Shown: positions 14,256 through 23,080 of the stretch, one piece after another
Layout: the number at the start of each line of letters is the position of its first letter
Position numbering within the stretch: position 1 is the stretch's first letter
DNA from: Candidatus Bathyarchaeota archaeon
GTDB taxonomy: Archaea; Thermoproteota; Bathyarchaeia; Bathyarchaeales; Bathycorpusculaceae
NCBI GenBank assembly: GCA_003151735.1
Contig: PLYI01000066.1
Coordinates: forward strand, 1 to 49,070
Length of the DNA stretch: 49,070 nucleotides
Reading direction: 5' to 3'
The notes under the pieces: model-generated
Seen by the model: the letters and a program-made list of their open reading frames with translations, nothing else
What the model was told of the DNA's origin: nothing
Database searches by the model: none
Position numbers and translations under genes: made by a program

Positions 14256-15269
14256 ATGAACCAACAAAACTATGCCGAACACGGCGTAGAAAATACCTTT
14301 ACGGAATACTTCTCCAAAAGTAAAAAACATGTTGAATCTGAGCTATCAAAATTTGTTTCCACCCTATCCCACCTATACATGTACCCCAAAATAGAGTACG
14401 CAGCATTGACTGAGGGCAAAAGATTCCGCCCAATCCTCGTCATCTTAGCAGCTGAAAGCGTTGGTGGAAATCCAAAAAAGGTAATGCCTCTTGCGTTGGC
14501 TTTTGAATTGATGCATACAGCCACTTTAGTTCACGATGACATAATTGATAAAGACGAAATGCGTAGGGGTAGACCATCACTGTACAAAAAATGGTCCCTT
14601 AATGATGCCATACTTACTGGCGATGCAATAATATCTCTATCTATCAATTTGGCTTCTCCCTATGGAGAAGTAATATTAAAAAACGTCTCCCAGACCGCTC
14701 TTGAGCTTTGCGAGGGAGAAAGCTTGGATTTGTTAGATTCTTTGAAAACAACTGAGGAAGATTACTTCAACCGGATTAAATACAAATCAGCTTCATTATG
14801 TACTTCTGCAGCCTACTGCGGAGCCATAGCTGGAGGAGGCACACCTAGTGAAGCCCGGACCCTTGCAATGTTCGGTGAAAGCTTCGGGATAGCTTATCAG
14901 CTGAGAGATGATCTCCTTGACTTCAGTTTTACAGAAGATTCTAACTTTAAAGACCCAGAAAACGAACTTGTCACTCTTCCACTAATTTACGCCTACTCGA
15001 GAAGCAGTGCTGAGGAAAAGAGAAAGATTGAAAGATTCCAAGCTCTTCTGAAAAGTAATCCTTCGGAAGCGAGCAAGAATGCGGATGAAATTCCCCAGAT
15101 TATCCGTAAGAAAGGCGCATTTGAATACTGCGAAAAGAAAATAGATGAGTACCTGTCAGACGCCCTAACAAGCATCTCCACATTAAAGAACACTGAGTTC
15201 AAAACATATTTGTTTGAAATGGCAAGAACATTAAGAACTTGGTCGGAAAACCGCGAAAAACAAAAGTAA
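14256..15269 (+). CDS. idsA: Long-chain (geranylgeranyl-type) prenyl diphosphate synthase
   Basis: This 337-residue enzyme condenses isopentenyl diphosphate with allylic diphosphates, for archaeal lipid tails or quinone side chains. Two Asp-rich motifs are present: first LVHDDIIDKDEMRRGRPS (Asp at about 94, 95, 98) and second YQLRDDLLDF (about residue 217-226). The GKRFRP substrate-binding block is near residue 54-59. The ATG follows AAGGGG by 12 bases. The T-run after the stop (15283-15290) is a likely terminator. Chain length cannot be told from this reading alone. Confidence 0.92.
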   Translation: MNQQNYAEHGVENTFTEYFSKSKKHVESELSKFVSTLSHLYMYPKIEYAALTEGKRFRPILVILAAESVGGNPKKVMPLALAFELMHTATLVHDDIIDKDEMRRGRPSLYKKWSLNDAILTGDAIISLSINLASPYGEVILKNVSQTALELCEGESLDLLDSLKTTEEDYFNRIKYKSASLCTSAAYCGAIAGGGTPSEARTLAMFGESFGIAYQLRDDLLDFSFTEDSNFKDPENELVTLPLIYAYSRSSAEEKRKIERFQALLKSNPSEASKNADEIPQIIRKKGAFEYCEKKIDEYLSDALTSISTLKNTEFKTYLFEMARTLRTWSENREKQK

Positions 15270-15282
15270 TTAGTAAATAAAT

Positions 15283-15290
15283 TTTTTTTC
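15283..15290 (+). terminator. T-run terminator after the prenyl synthase gene
   Basis: Eight T's follow the stop codon by about 13 bases; archaeal transcription often ends in such U-runs without a hairpin. Confidence 0.4.
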
Positions 15291-15321
15291 ATTAACCCGT
15301 CAATAAGTTTCGTCGTTATCT

Positions 15322-15333
15322 GCTTTTAAATAT
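15322..15333 (+). promoter_or_regulatory. TATA box for the first HTH-V4R regulator
   Basis: GCTTTTAAATAT lies about 85 bases upstream of the ATG. It lies between TTCGTC (15309-15314) and GACGAA (15380-15385), which are reverse complements of each other and could be an operator. Confidence 0.4.
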
Positions 15334-15415
15334 CTTGATTATTGTGATTTTTTATTAAAAAAACATATTAACCTAGTCAGACGAATTAGCAAGCATTGGA
15401 GAGAGAGTAGTAAAA

Positions 15416-16129
15416 ATGTCAAAAGAAGTTTACCGTGCATTATCAAGCGAAGCAAGAGCCGAAATTCTGAAACTTGTATATCAAAAACCCCGCGACATAG
15501 AAGAAATGGCTGAATCTCTCAAACTTCAACCAGTAACCATACGCCACCACGTACAAGCCCTTTTAGAAGCAGGCCTCTTGGAATTCCATGAAGAAAGAAG
15601 CGGGTTAGCAGGAAGACCAAAAGCATACTACACAATATCAAAGACACTGCCAGCTGTAGTTTTCCCAGCGAGAAGATATTTTGAATTGTCAAAATCCCTT
15701 GTCAACTCTCTACAGCGGATTCTGGGAGAAAAGAAGACAGAAGAGATTTTGGCTGAAGTTGGCCGCGAATTGGGCAAAGAAACAATAAAGTATCTGGAAG
15801 TAAAAAACAATATCTCTAAGTGGACACCTAAAGAATTTGCGGAAATCGTTGTCAAATATCTGCAAGAAGCGGGCGCAGAACCTGAAATCGTAGAATTAAG
15901 TGACATCAAATTAGTTTACAGGCTCCACAACTGCCTCTTTGCGGAATTGTCAAAAGAGATCCCTGGACTAATGTGTGATATAATGCACCACGAATTTCAA
16001 CAGGCTATGCTGGATTCAATGCACGCAGAAATAAAGGGCGTTCAAACGACTTGCATGGGACATGGCGACATCAATTGCGAACACAGCATCGAATGGAACT
16101 CAAAAGAAAAAGCTAAGCAGAAAAAATAA
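15416..16129 (+). CDS. ArsR-type HTH regulator with V4R-like cysteine domain (MsvR-like), copy 1
   Basis: This 237-residue protein has a winged helix at about residues 1-85 (ALSSEARAEILKLVYQKPRD, then QPVTIRHHVQALLEAGLL) and a C-terminal domain with the V4R hallmark TTCMGHGDINCEH. The cysteines follow C-x13-C-x25-C-x7-C, beginning at HNC. This architecture is that of MsvR-type redox regulators of methanogens and resembles SufR/COG2345, where Cys bind a cluster or form disulfides. It is encoded upstream of the DoxX gene, with a paralogue downstream. GGAGAGAG precedes the ATG. Sensing of redox or Fe-S state is inference; the sequence shows only the Cys layout and the DNA-binding fold. Confidence 0.87.
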   Translation: MSKEVYRALSSEARAEILKLVYQKPRDIEEMAESLKLQPVTIRHHVQALLEAGLLEFHEERSGLAGRPKAYYTISKTLPAVVFPARRYFELSKSLVNSLQRILGEKKTEEILAEVGRELGKETIKYLEVKNNISKWTPKEFAEIVVKYLQEAGAEPEIVELSDIKLVYRLHNCLFAELSKEIPGLMCDIMHHEFQQAMLDSMHAEIKGVQTTCMGHGDINCEHSIEWNSKEKAKQKK

Positions 16130-16223
16130 AACCATTACGATCTCCCTGAGGCTTTAGCCTATTCGACATTTTTTTCCTTTGTTAAATTTTTTAATTCTTT
16201 TTTAACTTACGGTTACATTGGCG

Positions 16224-16244
16224 ACGAATAATCTGAATTTTCGT
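16224..16244. promoter_or_regulatory. Inverted repeat, possible regulator-binding site
   Basis: ACGAA and TTCGT are separated by 11 bases. The related GACGAA/TTCGTC pair flanks the promoter of the adjacent HTH-V4R gene (15309-15385). MsvR regulators are known to bind TTCG/CGAA-type inverted repeats. It lies about 300 bases before doxX, so a role there is uncertain. Confidence 0.3.
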
Positions 16245-16493
16245 TGAACGTGCATTGAATGGATTTCCAAAAAATCAGCCATCAATAAAAGTAGCTGAAC
16301 TACTTGGAGCTGTTTTGCCTTTTCAGTAAGAAACAACAATTTCAGATCGCTTCATGTTTGCGCAAGAGCACTAAAATTTGTTTTTATCATAAAAATAATA
16401 AAAATTATAAAAAGTATTGAAAACAAATCAATAAAAACTCAGTAATTAACAGATAATACACTTTATTATCGTTTTTATAAAATTAAAGGGCAA

Positions 16494-16504
16494 ATTATAA
16501 ATAT
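16494..16504 (+). promoter_or_regulatory. TATA box for the DoxX-type gene
   Basis: ATTATAAATAT lies about 40 bases before the ATG at 16542; AAAGGGG follows at 16529-16535 as ribosome site, 6 bases ahead of the ATG. Confidence 0.55.
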
Positions 16505-16541
16505 TCCTCCATATAAGATACTTCATCAAAGGGGAAAAAAC

Positions 16542-17108
16542 ATGAATGTAAATATGAATCAAATACCAATGCTTCTGGTTCGACTATTTGCTGGGTTCAC
16601 AATGTTCTTTGCAGGCTTCGAAAAAGCTATCAATCAATATTGGGGAGGTCACACAGTAGGATTTAGCGCAAAAGCCTCTCTTATAAACGGTGGTGGCGGA
16701 ATCTTACACGGCTGGTTCGTTAGCATTGCACCCTCTAACTGGGTTAGTCCACTGGTATACACTGGCGAAATCCTCATCGGAATTGCAATATTAATCGGAT
16801 TGTCAGTTAGACTTGCTGTTATCTTTGGAGTAATCGAAAACGGACTCTTTTGGGCAAACGCATACATGCCGCTCTCTACAGTCACCAACACAGTTGTAAA
16901 CGGTCAAATTGTCGCAACTCGCAGTATCAACACAGGAGTTTTCGGACTTGGATGGAGTTCAGGACCACTCGAGCTTAATGCAGCATTGATTATGATGTAC
17001 ATTTGCTTGTTCATTGTCGGCGGTACAGCACTCAAATTTAGCATTTCAGGCTACCTTAACAAATACGACTTCGTGAAGAAGAACAAGATTCTCCAGCTGT
17101 TATTATAA
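16542..17108 (+). CDS. DoxX/DoxD family membrane protein
   Basis: This 188-residue protein has four hydrophobic helices (RLFAGFTMFFAGFEKA, PLVYTGEILIGIAILIGLSV, LAVIFGVIENGLFWANAY and AALIMMYICLFIVGGTALKF). It has the DoxX-type first block (RL..G..F..AG..K) and the GPLELNAALI block of DoxD-like subunits of thiosulfate:quinone oxidoreductase. In bacteria DoxX proteins act in membrane redox complexes. The gene has a strong promoter and stands between two paralogous redox-type regulators, which suggests it is their target. The catalytic partner DoxA is not in the window. Confidence 0.82.
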   Translation: MNVNMNQIPMLLVRLFAGFTMFFAGFEKAINQYWGGHTVGFSAKASLINGGGGILHGWFVSIAPSNWVSPLVYTGEILIGIAILIGLSVRLAVIFGVIENGLFWANAYMPLSTVTNTVVNGQIVATRSINTGVFGLGWSSGPLELNAALIMMYICLFIVGGTALKFSISGYLNKYDFVKKNKILQLLL

Positions 17109-17260
17109 ATTAACAGCTTAACCCACATTTTTCATTTTTTTAACTTAATTAGTTGCTAAGAGAGTTTATTGAAGATTTTATTATACATATAGGAAAAAAC
17201 AGATATACCCCTCATGCAGAATGTAATATCAACTCGCCTCCATTAGAAAGGGTATAGATC

Positions 17261-17998
17261 TTGGAAGAAAAGAATTCGTACCAAACTTTGTCAAGCAAAC
17301 CACGCCTTGATATTCTCAAGTTGCTGTACAAAAAAGAACTTAGCATCGAACAGATTGCCGAAGCCCTCAACTTACAACCAATAACAATCAGACATCACTT
17401 AAAGTCCTTAGAAGAAGCTGGTCTCATCGAAAAATATGAAGATCATCAAGGTTTATCTGGAAGACCCAAAACGCTTTATCGAATAGTTAAAAGGACAAAA
17501 ATAGTAGGGTTTCCAAAAAGACGCTACCTTACCTTGTCAAGCTTTTTGATCAGCACCTTAGAATTTACTGCCGGGGAAAAAAATGCCAAAAGGTTGCTCA
17601 GCCGCGTTGGCAGGGCCATGGGTAAAGATGTTGTAAAAGATTTGGAAGCAAGAAATAGAATAAAAGAATGGGGCACGAAAGAATACATTGATTTCTTCAT
17701 TAAAGAATACCTTGAGGAATCCGGTGCTGAACCCGAGATAGTTGAAGTATCTGACAAGAAAATTGTCTACCGATTGCATAATTGTTTGTTTTTTGAGTTA
17801 GCCCTCAAAATGCCCGACATGATGTGTGATGTTATACATGAGACCTTCCACGAGGGAGTCCATGAAGCTATGGAAAAAAATGTTAAAACCAACAGGGTCA
17901 CTTGTATGGGAAAAGGTGATGATTACTGTGAACATGTTTGCGAGTGGATTGATTTAGATTCTTCAAATGGATCAAAATCGATATCTAGTCACACATAG
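17261..17998 (+). CDS. ArsR-type HTH regulator with V4R-like cysteine domain (MsvR-like), copy 2
   Basis: This 245-residue paralogue of the gene at 15416 has the same order: winged helix (SSKPRLDILKLLYKKELS, QPITIRHHLKSLEEAGLI), GRPKTLYRI wing and Cys domain with VTCMGKGDDYCEH. Its spacing C-x13-C-x25-C-x7-C is exactly that of copy 1, with a fifth Cys near the end (HVCEW). The start is TTG 17261 (about 11 bases after AAAGGG). The C-terminal tail is longer and Ser-rich. Duplicate regulators with identical ligand spacing but a changed HTH suggest different DNA sites or a heteromeric sensor. Confidence 0.86.
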   Translation: MEEKNSYQTLSSKPRLDILKLLYKKELSIEQIAEALNLQPITIRHHLKSLEEAGLIEKYEDHQGLSGRPKTLYRIVKRTKIVGFPKRRYLTLSSFLISTLEFTAGEKNAKRLLSRVGRAMGKDVVKDLEARNRIKEWGTKEYIDFFIKEYLEESGAEPEIVEVSDKKIVYRLHNCLFFELALKMPDMMCDVIHETFHEGVHEAMEKNVKTNRVTCMGKGDDYCEHVCEWIDLDSSNGSKSISSHT

Positions 17999-18113
17999 GA
18001 TCAGAAAGAATTATCTAAATTATAACTTAACAAAGGTTTTTGTTTTCTCGAAAAAATAAAAAAAGGTTAATTAACAAGAAGCAAATTTGAAATAGTCGTC
18101 TCAAAGGCCATAA

Positions 18114-19208
18114 CTATGAGATCTGTCGTTTTTTCTTGGCGAAAACTTGTTCCCCACGAAGTTTTTTCCTCTCAGCCATTGCCCATATTTTTTTTAAAGC
18201 ACCCTCACTCTGAGCTTCTTCTAAATAACCTTGGCGGATGGCTAGATTTATCAGTCTTTGTGCCGCTTGACTTCGAGCCAGCACGGTTGTGTAGCCTTCG
18301 GGGGACCCTACGCCGCCAACGGATATGTCTGCGCTGTAGTTGGAGAAGTCAGTGCATGCTATGCAGGAGGGGCGTACGATTGGGCCAAGGGCGTCTAAGT
18401 CTATGTGCTCAACTTTTCCATTCTTCAGTTTTACGCTAAAATCTTCCTTAAGGTTAATTTTTTCAATCTGATCCAAGCTTGCCCCGATCTTCCTTGTCAG
18501 AAACTTTGCCCCTTTCTCATTCATTAGGAAATTCTCGAAACAGAACAGTCCAATTGTAAAAGTGGCAATGTGACTTGGAACAATGTGAAGTAGCTGCATC
18601 TTCCGAATTGTCGAGATTTGACAAGGTGTACCTACTACAGCGAGCTTGGTTACATCCAACTCGCTGGATTTTTTGAGGGCGCGAAACACCGAAGCATACG
18701 TCGTTAAATGGCCTAAGTCCCTGACGCTTTTAGACTGGGCAAGACTTGAGCCAGCGCATTTCAGTAGGTCGCCGAAGTCCATTGCTATCATAGGTTCGTT
18801 GTTCCAAACGGTTTCTTTTTTGGAAAGAAGAGCCCCATCTATCCTTTTTGTGTCTAACAAAAACTCAAGAAGCCCTGTGACTGCTCCTCCATCACAGCAA
18901 ACATCGGCGATTTCCTTATTTGTCGTTCGGAGACTTCGCACAGATAAATAGAATCCTATTGGGTCTTCGTAGCGAAACTTGGTTTTTAGAGCTTTATCTA
19001 AGTCAGGGGTTCTCGGGCAGATAAGATAGCAAATTCCATCTTCAAGGCAGTTTTGCTCGTCACAGTAGGCAGGTTTGTCTTTTTCGATTGTTAAAACATT
19101 TAGGTCGTTGGCTGTGCAGAAACTTACACATCCGTAGCAAGCTGCGCAGATGCCCGGCTCAATTACCTCTTTTCTGAGGGTACGAAATGAGAGTCTTTCG
19201 TCGATCAT
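18114..19208 (-). CDS. frhB: F420-binding FrhB-type protein (coenzyme F420 hydrogenase/dehydrogenase beta subunit)
   Basis: This 364-residue flavo-iron-sulfur protein passes electrons between F420 and a partner complex. It has a ferredoxin-like start with Cys at about 21, 24, 27 and 31 (CAACYGCVSFC), more Cys in the second part (CLEDGICYLICP), a GTPCQISTIRKM segment and the C-terminal CIACTDFSNYSADISVGGVG block that is diagnostic of FrhB/FpoF/FqoF proteins. It is last in the hdrA-hdrC-hdrB unit, overlapping hdrB by four bases. It may serve HdrABC, the complex I downstream, or both. Confidence 0.92.
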   Translation of the reverse strand: MIDERLSFRTLRKEVIEPGICAACYGCVSFCTANDLNVLTIEKDKPAYCDEQNCLEDGICYLICPRTPDLDKALKTKFRYEDPIGFYLSVRSLRTTNKEIADVCCDGGAVTGLLEFLLDTKRIDGALLSKKETVWNNEPMIAMDFGDLLKCAGSSLAQSKSVRDLGHLTTYASVFRALKKSSELDVTKLAVVGTPCQISTIRKMQLLHIVPSHIATFTIGLFCFENFLMNEKGAKFLTRKIGASLDQIEKINLKEDFSVKLKNGKVEHIDLDALGPIVRPSCIACTDFSNYSADISVGGVGSPEGYTTVLARSQAAQRLINLAIRQGYLEEAQSEGALKKIWAMAERKKLRGEQVFAKKKRQIS

Positions 19209-20095
19209 TTAGCAACTATCTCTTTAGCTTTTGGAAGAATATTGAGAGGGGAAACAACATTCCTGTTTAGACCCAACTCTTTATTATTTATTCCGAAAGC
19301 TAAGCCTATTAGCTGCGTAAAGTGCAGTATTGGAAGACCTATTTTTTGGCTGAACTTGGCTTCAATGTCTTTTTGTTTTGCGTCTAAGTTGAAGTGGCAT
19401 AAAGGGCAAGCAGTTATCATGCAGTTAGCGCCTGAATTCTTTGCGTCTATGAGAACTCGTTTGGAGAGTTCTAGCATTGTTTTCTCGTCAGTTGCCGCCA
19501 TAGAGGCTCCGCAACATTTTGTTTTGCTATAGTATTCAACTTTGGAGGCTCCAAGAGCTTCAACAAGGTCATCCATACGTGTCGGGTGCTCTGGGTTATC
19601 GAAATGTGATAGGTCTACTGGCCTAACCAAAAGGCAACCGTAGTATGAAGCAACGTTATAGGAGTTTAATGGTGTTTTAACCTTAGATTTTATCTTTTCG
19701 ATGCCAACATCGGTCAAAAGAACTTCAAGGAGATGTCTGACTTTGACGTTGCCACTGTAAGTAAGACCTATACTACTGAGTGCCTCGGTAATTTTAGCTT
19801 TAGCTTCGGCGTTCTCATGGAACAACTTGTTTGTTCTCGCCAAAGTGAAATAACATGCGCTGCATAATGTTACAATATCAGTTTGCATTTTTTCTGCAAG
19901 AGCCAGATTTCTAGCAGCAAGCGCCAAAGAATACTGTGGTTCCTGAGAATATACTGCATCGATAGCTCCGCAACAGTTCCAGTCTGGAACCTCTACTAGT
20001 TCAATGTCTAAAACTTTGCAAATAGCTTTGGCTGATACATCATATTCCTTTGTGGTCGAATGGACCGAGCATCCTGGGAAGTAAGCATACTTCAT
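19205..20095 (-). CDS. hdrB: Heterodisulfide reductase subunit B (HdrB)
   Basis: This 296-residue protein contains two CCG domains that bind the noncubane [4Fe-4S] clusters for disulfide reduction. First: C9, CC at 41-42, CSAC at 78-81 (C-x31-CC-x35-CxxC). Second: C154, CC at 194-195, CPLC at 230-233. Both are complete. It overlaps hdrC by four bases at its start and frhB by four at its end. The thiol substrate in a non-methanogen would not be CoM-S-S-CoB and is unknown. Confidence 0.95.
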   Translation of the reverse strand: MKYAYFPGCSVHSTTKEYDVSAKAICKVLDIELVEVPDWNCCGAIDAVYSQEPQYSLALAARNLALAEKMQTDIVTLCSACYFTLARTNKLFHENAEAKAKITEALSSIGLTYSGNVKVRHLLEVLLTDVGIEKIKSKVKTPLNSYNVASYYGCLLVRPVDLSHFDNPEHPTRMDDLVEALGASKVEYYSKTKCCGASMAATDEKTMLELSKRVLIDAKNSGANCMITACPLCHFNLDAKQKDIEAKFSQKIGLPILHFTQLIGLAFGINNKELGLNRNVVSPLNILPKAKEIVAK

Positions 20096-20724
20096 TGTTT
20101 TTTGCCTCCAACTACAGTTTTGCGCATAGTTTCCAAATCAGCGGTATGTTCAATTTTTACTGGTCGCAAACTAATCTTGCCCTTCTTTGCGAGTCTCATG
20201 CCTAAAGAGGCAGTATGCATCAGAGCATTGGGGTCTGATTTCTTAATTGTTTTCGTCAAAAGCAACGCTTCATCAAGTCTGCCATATTTAGTTACGATGT
20301 CGTCGAAGCCCTTGTGGAACTTGGGTTTTACTGTGCTTTTGGCTTTGTTCTCTTTTAAAGAGAGGTTTTTCAGTGACATCATAAGCGTGGTAAAATCTAT
20401 TCCTCGAGGACAGCGGCTAGTGCATGTGTAACAACTGGAGCATTTCCATATGGTATAGCTGGATAGTACTTCGTCGCGCATCCCTAAGGTGATCATCTTT
20501 ACGATTTGTGTTGGCGAATAATCCATGGAGTACCTTGTTGGGCATCCTCCAGAGCAGACTCCGCACTGGATGCATTCTAGGATTTTATCTCCGCCTGGGA
20601 GTTTCTCTACTTCATGAACAAAGTCAAGTCGATTTCGTTTAAGAGTTGCAGCTGCAGATTCGGAAACGACTTTCACTTCGTTACATTCAGGGTTAGGTTC
20701 GGTTTTACTTTGCAATGATTTCAC
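20092..20724 (-). CDS. hdrC: Heterodisulfide reductase subunit C (HdrC)
   Basis: This 210-residue protein has two [4Fe-4S] motifs: C51-C54-C57-C61 (CIQCGVCSGGCP) and C95-C98-C101-C105 (CSSCYTCTSRCP). It carries electrons from HdrA to HdrB. Its start overlaps the hdrA end by 20 bases. No membrane helix is present, consistent with the soluble HdrABC type. Confidence 0.95.
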   Translation of the reverse strand: MKSLQSKTEPNPECNEVKVVSESAAATLKRNRLDFVHEVEKLPGGDKILECIQCGVCSGGCPTRYSMDYSPTQIVKMITLGMRDEVLSSYTIWKCSSCYTCTSRCPRGIDFTTLMMSLKNLSLKENKAKSTVKPKFHKGFDDIVTKYGRLDEALLLTKTIKKSDPNALMHTASLGMRLAKKGKISLRPVKIEHTADLETMRKTVVGGKKQ

Positions 20725-23080
20725 CTACAATTTGTTTTTTAAGTGTTTCTCGCTTTTCAGATTTTACTGGTCCCATCTTCTTTATGCGTTCAGTAAACGA
20801 GTCGAAGAGAGCAAAAATTTTCTCGTATTGAGGAAGAGTTGTTGTGATTGACTGTATCCTAAGGGATTCAACGCCGGCTTTAGCGAGTTCCTTCTTCATC
20901 TGTATAACACGTTCACGCAGTTTGTCTTCTTTGAACATGCTATCATCGCCTTCTATTAGGAGCACTCCGTCTGCGCCATTAGCAAAAGCGTGGAGCAGGT
21001 GTTTGATGCCTAAACGCCCTGCGCTTGGAACTCCGATGATTCTCATTTCAGTTGGGTATGCTCGTCGGTTTTGTCCGCCTAAGTCTGCTGCACCATAAGC
21101 CGTCTTTTTTTCGATGAAAGCGACAATCTTTGGAGAAGATTCACCTTGAGAGCTAACTGCGTCTATTTGAGCGATTAATTGGGATTCAGTGCTGTTTTTA
21201 AGATCGATTGCGCCCTTAGGGCAGGTTGGAACGCAAACGCCGCATCCGATGCAGGATATTTCGTCGACAACCAGTTTGTCTTTGTCCATTTTTATCGCTT
21301 TGGTTAGACATTGATCTACGCAGACGCCGCAGAGATTACATTTTTCAGGGCTGACGAATGCAACTTCTGGTGAAACTGAAATTTCGCCTCTGCCCAAGAA
21401 TGTAGCGATCTTAGACGCGGTAGCCATTGATTCCATGGTGGTTTCTCGAATGTCTTTTGGTCCTTGAGCAGTTCCTGCGATGAAGATTCCTTCACGTTTG
21501 GTTTCTACACCTCGGAGTTTATGGTGAACTTCCAAGAAGAAGTTGTCTGGTCCAAGGTCGATGCCAAGCATCTCGCTTAGTTCTTTTGTTCCGGTAGTTG
21601 GAATTAATGCTGGGCTAAGCACAACTAAGTCGAAGTTTTCCTCGATTTGTTTTCCAAGAATTGTATCCTCTGATCTGACTGTTAGTTGATTGCCGTTTGG
21701 GATTACTTCAGCTACTCTTCCTCTAACGAAAACCACGTTGTGTTCTCGGGCTTTAGCATAGAATTCCTCGTAGCCTTTGCCGTGCGCTCGCATATCGGTA
21801 TAGAAAATCCATGATTCTGCGCCTGGAATTGACTTGTCAACCAACAAAGAATGCTTTACGGCGTTCATGCAGCCTATTTTACAACAATAGGGTACTCCGT
21901 TTTCGGTTGTTTGGCGGCTTCCAACGCATAGGAGGAAAGCTACTTTCTTTGGAACTTCGCCGTTTGAAGGCTTATGGAGGCCTTGCAGCATAAGTCTCTC
22001 AAACTGGATGCTTGTTACCACGTCTGGATGAAGACCGTAGCTATAGTTGCTAAATACCTTAGGATCAACCAAGTTGTAACCTGTGCTCACAACCATGCTT
22101 CCCACTTTAAGGTCTATGAATTCATCTTTCTGATCGAAGTCGATTGCTTTGCTTTTACAGAATTTCTCGCAGATACGGCAAACTCCACGGGTGTGATATA
22201 GGCAGTATTCTTTGTCTATGACGTATGCGTTGGGGATAGCTTGTTTGAAGGGGATGTAAATTGCTTTTTCCTGCAACAAACCTTCTTCGTATTTGCTTGG
22301 TTTCTTAACTGGACATTTGGTAGCGCATTCGCCGCAGGCCGTGCATTTTCCAAGAATTACGTTTCTAGGGGTAATCTTTACTTTTACTTCGTAATTTCCC
22401 GGTGTACCTTTCAAACCTACTACTTGGGCGTTAGTGTAAACTTTGATGTTTGGATGCTGAGCCACGGAAACCATTTTCGGCGTTAAAATACATGCTGAAC
22501 AGTCGAAAGTGGGAAAAGTTTTGCTAAGTTGAGACATTCGACCACCGATACTTGGGTTCCGCTCTACAAGGTAAACTTGATAGCCTTTATCTGCGAGTTC
22601 CAACGCTGAATAGATTCCGGCGATGCCGCCGCCGATTACTAGAGCGCTTTCTGTTACTTTCATGCTTTTAGGAGTTAGAGGTTCGAGGTATTTTGCTCGG
22701 GCTACAGCGCCTTCGACGAGGGCTATGGCTTTGCCTGTAGCTTTTTCTTTATCGCTGTGGACCCAGCTGCATTGCTCCCTGAGGTTTACCATGTCAAGGA
22801 GGTAAGGGTTAAGTCCTGCTGACTTAACTGCCTGCCTAAAAGTGTCCAAATGCATTCGTGGGGAACAAGAGGCTACGATTACGCGGTTGAGTTTGTGCTC
22901 TTTTATTGCGTTTTTTATTGTATCTTGACCTGGATTGCTGCAGACATACTCTAATGTTTCAGCAACTTCTGTGTTCTCAAAAGATTTTGCGGCTTGTTTG
23001 ACACGGGCAACATCAACGGTGTCACTGATGTTTCCTCCGCAATGACAAATAAATACTCCAATTCGAGGTTTTTCTGACAT
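20705..23080 (-). CDS. hdrA: Heterodisulfide reductase subunit A with cysteine-less MvhD-like tail (HdrA)
   Basis: This 791-residue flavin-based bifurcation subunit has an N-terminal Cys domain (GVFICHCGGNIS, SNPGQ, VASCSPRMH), an FAD site (VIGGGIAGIYSAL) and TFPTFDCSACILTPKM, a ferredoxin-like insert (CTACGECATKCP), then a C-terminal two-cluster ferredoxin (C581 and C610 lines, CNLCGVCVDQC and CIGCGVCVPTC). Residues about 648-770 follow the MvhD (hydrogenase delta subunit) pattern (AADLGGQNRRAYP, GRLGIKHLL, ANGADGVLL) but have none of the [2Fe-2S] cysteines. Electron input through this tail is thus unlikely. It is the first gene of hdrA-hdrC-hdrB-frhB. Confidence 0.94.
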   Translation of the reverse strand: MSEKPRIGVFICHCGGNISDTVDVARVKQAAKSFENTEVAETLEYVCSNPGQDTIKNAIKEHKLNRVIVASCSPRMHLDTFRQAVKSAGLNPYLLDMVNLREQCSWVHSDKEKATGKAIALVEGAVARAKYLEPLTPKSMKVTESALVIGGGIAGIYSALELADKGYQVYLVERNPSIGGRMSQLSKTFPTFDCSACILTPKMVSVAQHPNIKVYTNAQVVGLKGTPGNYEVKVKITPRNVILGKCTACGECATKCPVKKPSKYEEGLLQEKAIYIPFKQAIPNAYVIDKEYCLYHTRGVCRICEKFCKSKAIDFDQKDEFIDLKVGSMVVSTGYNLVDPKVFSNYSYGLHPDVVTSIQFERLMLQGLHKPSNGEVPKKVAFLLCVGSRQTTENGVPYCCKIGCMNAVKHSLLVDKSIPGAESWIFYTDMRAHGKGYEEFYAKAREHNVVFVRGRVAEVIPNGNQLTVRSEDTILGKQIEENFDLVVLSPALIPTTGTKELSEMLGIDLGPDNFFLEVHHKLRGVETKREGIFIAGTAQGPKDIRETTMESMATASKIATFLGRGEISVSPEVAFVSPEKCNLCGVCVDQCLTKAIKMDKDKLVVDEISCIGCGVCVPTCPKGAIDLKNSTESQLIAQIDAVSSQGESSPKIVAFIEKKTAYGAADLGGQNRRAYPTEMRIIGVPSAGRLGIKHLLHAFANGADGVLLIEGDDSMFKEDKLRERVIQMKKELAKAGVESLRIQSITTTLPQYEKIFALFDSFTERIKKMGPVKSEKRETLKKQIVGEIIAK

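Larger units (their letters stand above)
16130..16541 (+). other. Gap of 412 bases upstream of the DoxX gene
   Basis: No gene is seen. T-runs near 16170-16205 probably end the regulator transcript. An inverted repeat ACGAA-N11-TTCGT (16224-16244) follows. The last 100 bases are AT-rich and contain the doxX TATA box. Confidence 0.45.

Noticed and set aside
16250-16330. Short coding-like frame (about 27 codons) upstream of doxX
   Set aside because: It has no start with a ribosome site and is too short to support as a gene or remnant.
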